Part shown: in pieces, positions 62,999 to 64,000 of the stretch
How the letters are laid out: each line of letters starts with the position of its first letter
How positions within the stretch are numbered: the first letter of the stretch is position 1
Origin: Bog-473 sp963701955
GTDB lineage: Bacteria > Actinomycetota > Acidimicrobiia > Acidimicrobiales > RAAP-2
DNA length: 64,000 bases
NCBI GenBank assembly: GCA_963701955.1
Contig: OY969694.1
Coordinates: 1,798,001 to 1,862,000 of the forward strand
Direction: 5' to 3'
The notes under the pieces: generated by a model
Seen by the model: only the letters and a program-made list of their open reading frames with translations
Databases searched by the model: none
Told to the model about the DNA's origin: nothing
Program-made: the position numbers and the translations under genes

Positions 62999-64000
62999 TC
63001 AGGCGCGCGTCGACACCCGGAGCCGGACCGGGGTCGGCACCGGCACCGGCGTGCCGTCGGGTCGGACCTTGGAATGGCCCAGGACCGAGGTGGGACGGCC
63101 GCCCCCTGCGCCGAGGGTCGCCAGGGCCGTCTCACCGTGCCCGTGCACGCATTCGGGATCGGGGCCGTCGAGGGGCAGACCCGTGAAGAATTTGGCCGCC
63201 ATGCACCCTCCCTGGCAGGCGTCGTAAGAGCCGCAGGACGCGCACGCCCCCGCGCTCTGCGGCTCGCGCAACGAGGCGAAGAGCGCGGACTCCCGCCAGA
63301 CCCCGGCGAACCCTCCGGGCTGGCGGACGTTGCCGGCCAGGAACTGGCGGTCGATGACGAAGGGGCAGGCGTAGACGTCGCCGACCGGATCGATCAGGCA
63401 GACCACACGACCGGCGCCGCACAGGTTGAGCCCCTCGAGTGGCTCGCCGAGGGCGGAAAGATGGAAGAAGGAATCTCCCGTCAGGGTCTGCGGTCGCTCG
63501 AGCAGCCACTGGTAGAGGTCGCGCTGCTGGCGCGCCGTGGGGTGCAGCTCGTCCCACACGTCCACACCCCGGCCCGAGGGGCGCAGGCGGGTCAGCCGCA
63601 GCTGCGCGCCGTAAGAGTCGGCGATGGCCGCCAGCGCGTCGAGCTCGGCCACGTTTGAGCGCGTCACCACGACGCTGATCTTGAAGCCGGCGAAGCCGGC
63701 CGAAGCAAGGTTGTCCATGGCTTCCCGCGCCGCCGCGAAGGAACCCTCGCCCCGGACGGCGTCGTTGGTGGCCGCCGTGGCGCCATCGAGGCTCACCTGC
63801 ACGTCGAGGTAGTCGAGGCCCGCCAACTCGCGGGCGCGGCGCGGCGTCAACCGGGTCCCGTTGGTCGAGAACTTCACCCCGACGCGACGCTCGACCGCGT
63901 ACGAGACGAGGTCGAAGAAATCCGGACGCAACATCGGTTCGCCGCCCCCGATGTTGACGTAGAACACCTTCATGGCGACCATCTCGTCGACCACGCCACG
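62999..64000 (-). CDS. mftC: Mycofactocin radical SAM maturase MftC, N-terminally cut by window edge
   Basis: About 334 residues are visible and the frame is open to the edge. KVFYVNIGGGEPMLRPDFF, VGVKFSTNGTRL, LDVQVSLDGATAATNDAVRGEGS and TGDSFFHLSALGEPLEGLNLCGAGRVVCLIDPVGDVYACPFVI match MftC, and the C-terminal SPASM part reads SAGACASCGSYDACQGGCMAAKFFTGLPLDGPDPEC. The radical-SAM CxxxCxxC is outside the window. It modifies the MftA peptide. Confidence 0.95.
   Translation of the reverse strand, partial: RGVVDEMVAMKVFYVNIGGGEPMLRPDFFDLVSYAVERRVGVKFSTNGTRLTPRRARELAGLDYLDVQVSLDGATAATNDAVRGEGSFAAAREAMDNLASAGFAGFKISVVVTRSNVAELDALAAIADSYGAQLRLTRLRPSGRGVDVWDELHPTARQQRDLYQWLLERPQTLTGDSFFHLSALGEPLEGLNLCGAGRVVCLIDPVGDVYACPFVIDRQFLAGNVRQPGGFAGVWRESALFASLREPQSAGACASCGSYDACQGGCMAAKFFTGLPLDGPDPECVHGHGETALATLGAGGGRPTSVLGHSKVRPDGTPVPVPTPVRLRVSTRA

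Noticed and set aside
1..64000. CRISPR arrays, IS elements, replication origins, riboswitches
   Set aside because: No spaced direct repeats, transposase genes with terminal repeats, DnaA-box clusters or known aptamer patterns were noticed on reading; no search tool was run.

Overview
The window is high-GC DNA that looks actinobacterial. It carries F420-type luciferase-like oxidoreductases, a DDN-type deazaflavin nitroreductase, several soluble cytochromes P450, a split three-gene Pnt transhydrogenase, an Ada-AlkA fusion and a mycofactocin cluster. An uncultured or poorly characterised member of the Acidimicrobiia or a neighbouring actinobacterial class would fit, but this is inference from gene content only.

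The sequence falls into two parts that meet at two tRNA genes (tRNA-Glu CUC and tRNA-Gln CUG, 38.71-38.89 kb). The left part (1-38.7 kb) has slightly lower GC and is accessory in character. It contains catabolic enzymes (three P450s, SDRs, a crotonase related to 6-oxocamphor hydrolase, an amidohydrolase, VOC proteins, NAD-formate dehydrogenase, a PrpD-like and a citrate-synthase-like protein), an ABC-F ribosome-protection-type protein, stress proteins (Ohr, redoxin, deazaflavin nitroreductase), a MerR-PP2C fusion and a patatin. It also holds many broken remnants: TauD, methionine aminopeptidase, DUF4238, a winged-helix protein, a two-module XRE regulator with an in-frame stop, and a tyrosine integrase lying next to tRNA-Glu. 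This is the look of an old genomic island inserted at a tRNA gene.

The right part (39-64 kb) looks like stable chromosome: gltX, a P450-type ferredoxin, a UbiB-like kinase, pntAA-pntAB-pntB, ada-alkA and ogt, a dienelactone hydrolase, two LLM oxidoreductases, an FtsH-like membrane protease, an aldehyde dehydrogenase and, at the right edge, mftC-mftE with a mycofactocin-type SDR and no mftD between them.

Five otherwise well-conserved genes (a Lpd-like flavoprotein, an SDR, gltX, pntAA and an aldehyde dehydrogenase) are each broken by one single-base indel. Because gltX should be essential, at least some of these are probably base-calling or assembly errors, and every broken or fused gene here should be read with that in mind. 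The main points of interest are the MerR-PP2C reading frame with a strong internal ribosome-binding site, an FtsH-like protease with an altered Walker B and an AAA insertion, a large DoxX-like membrane protein with a Met/His-rich tail, a cysteine-free redoxin, the HTH-citrate synthase divergent from a PrpD homologue, and the mft arrangement.
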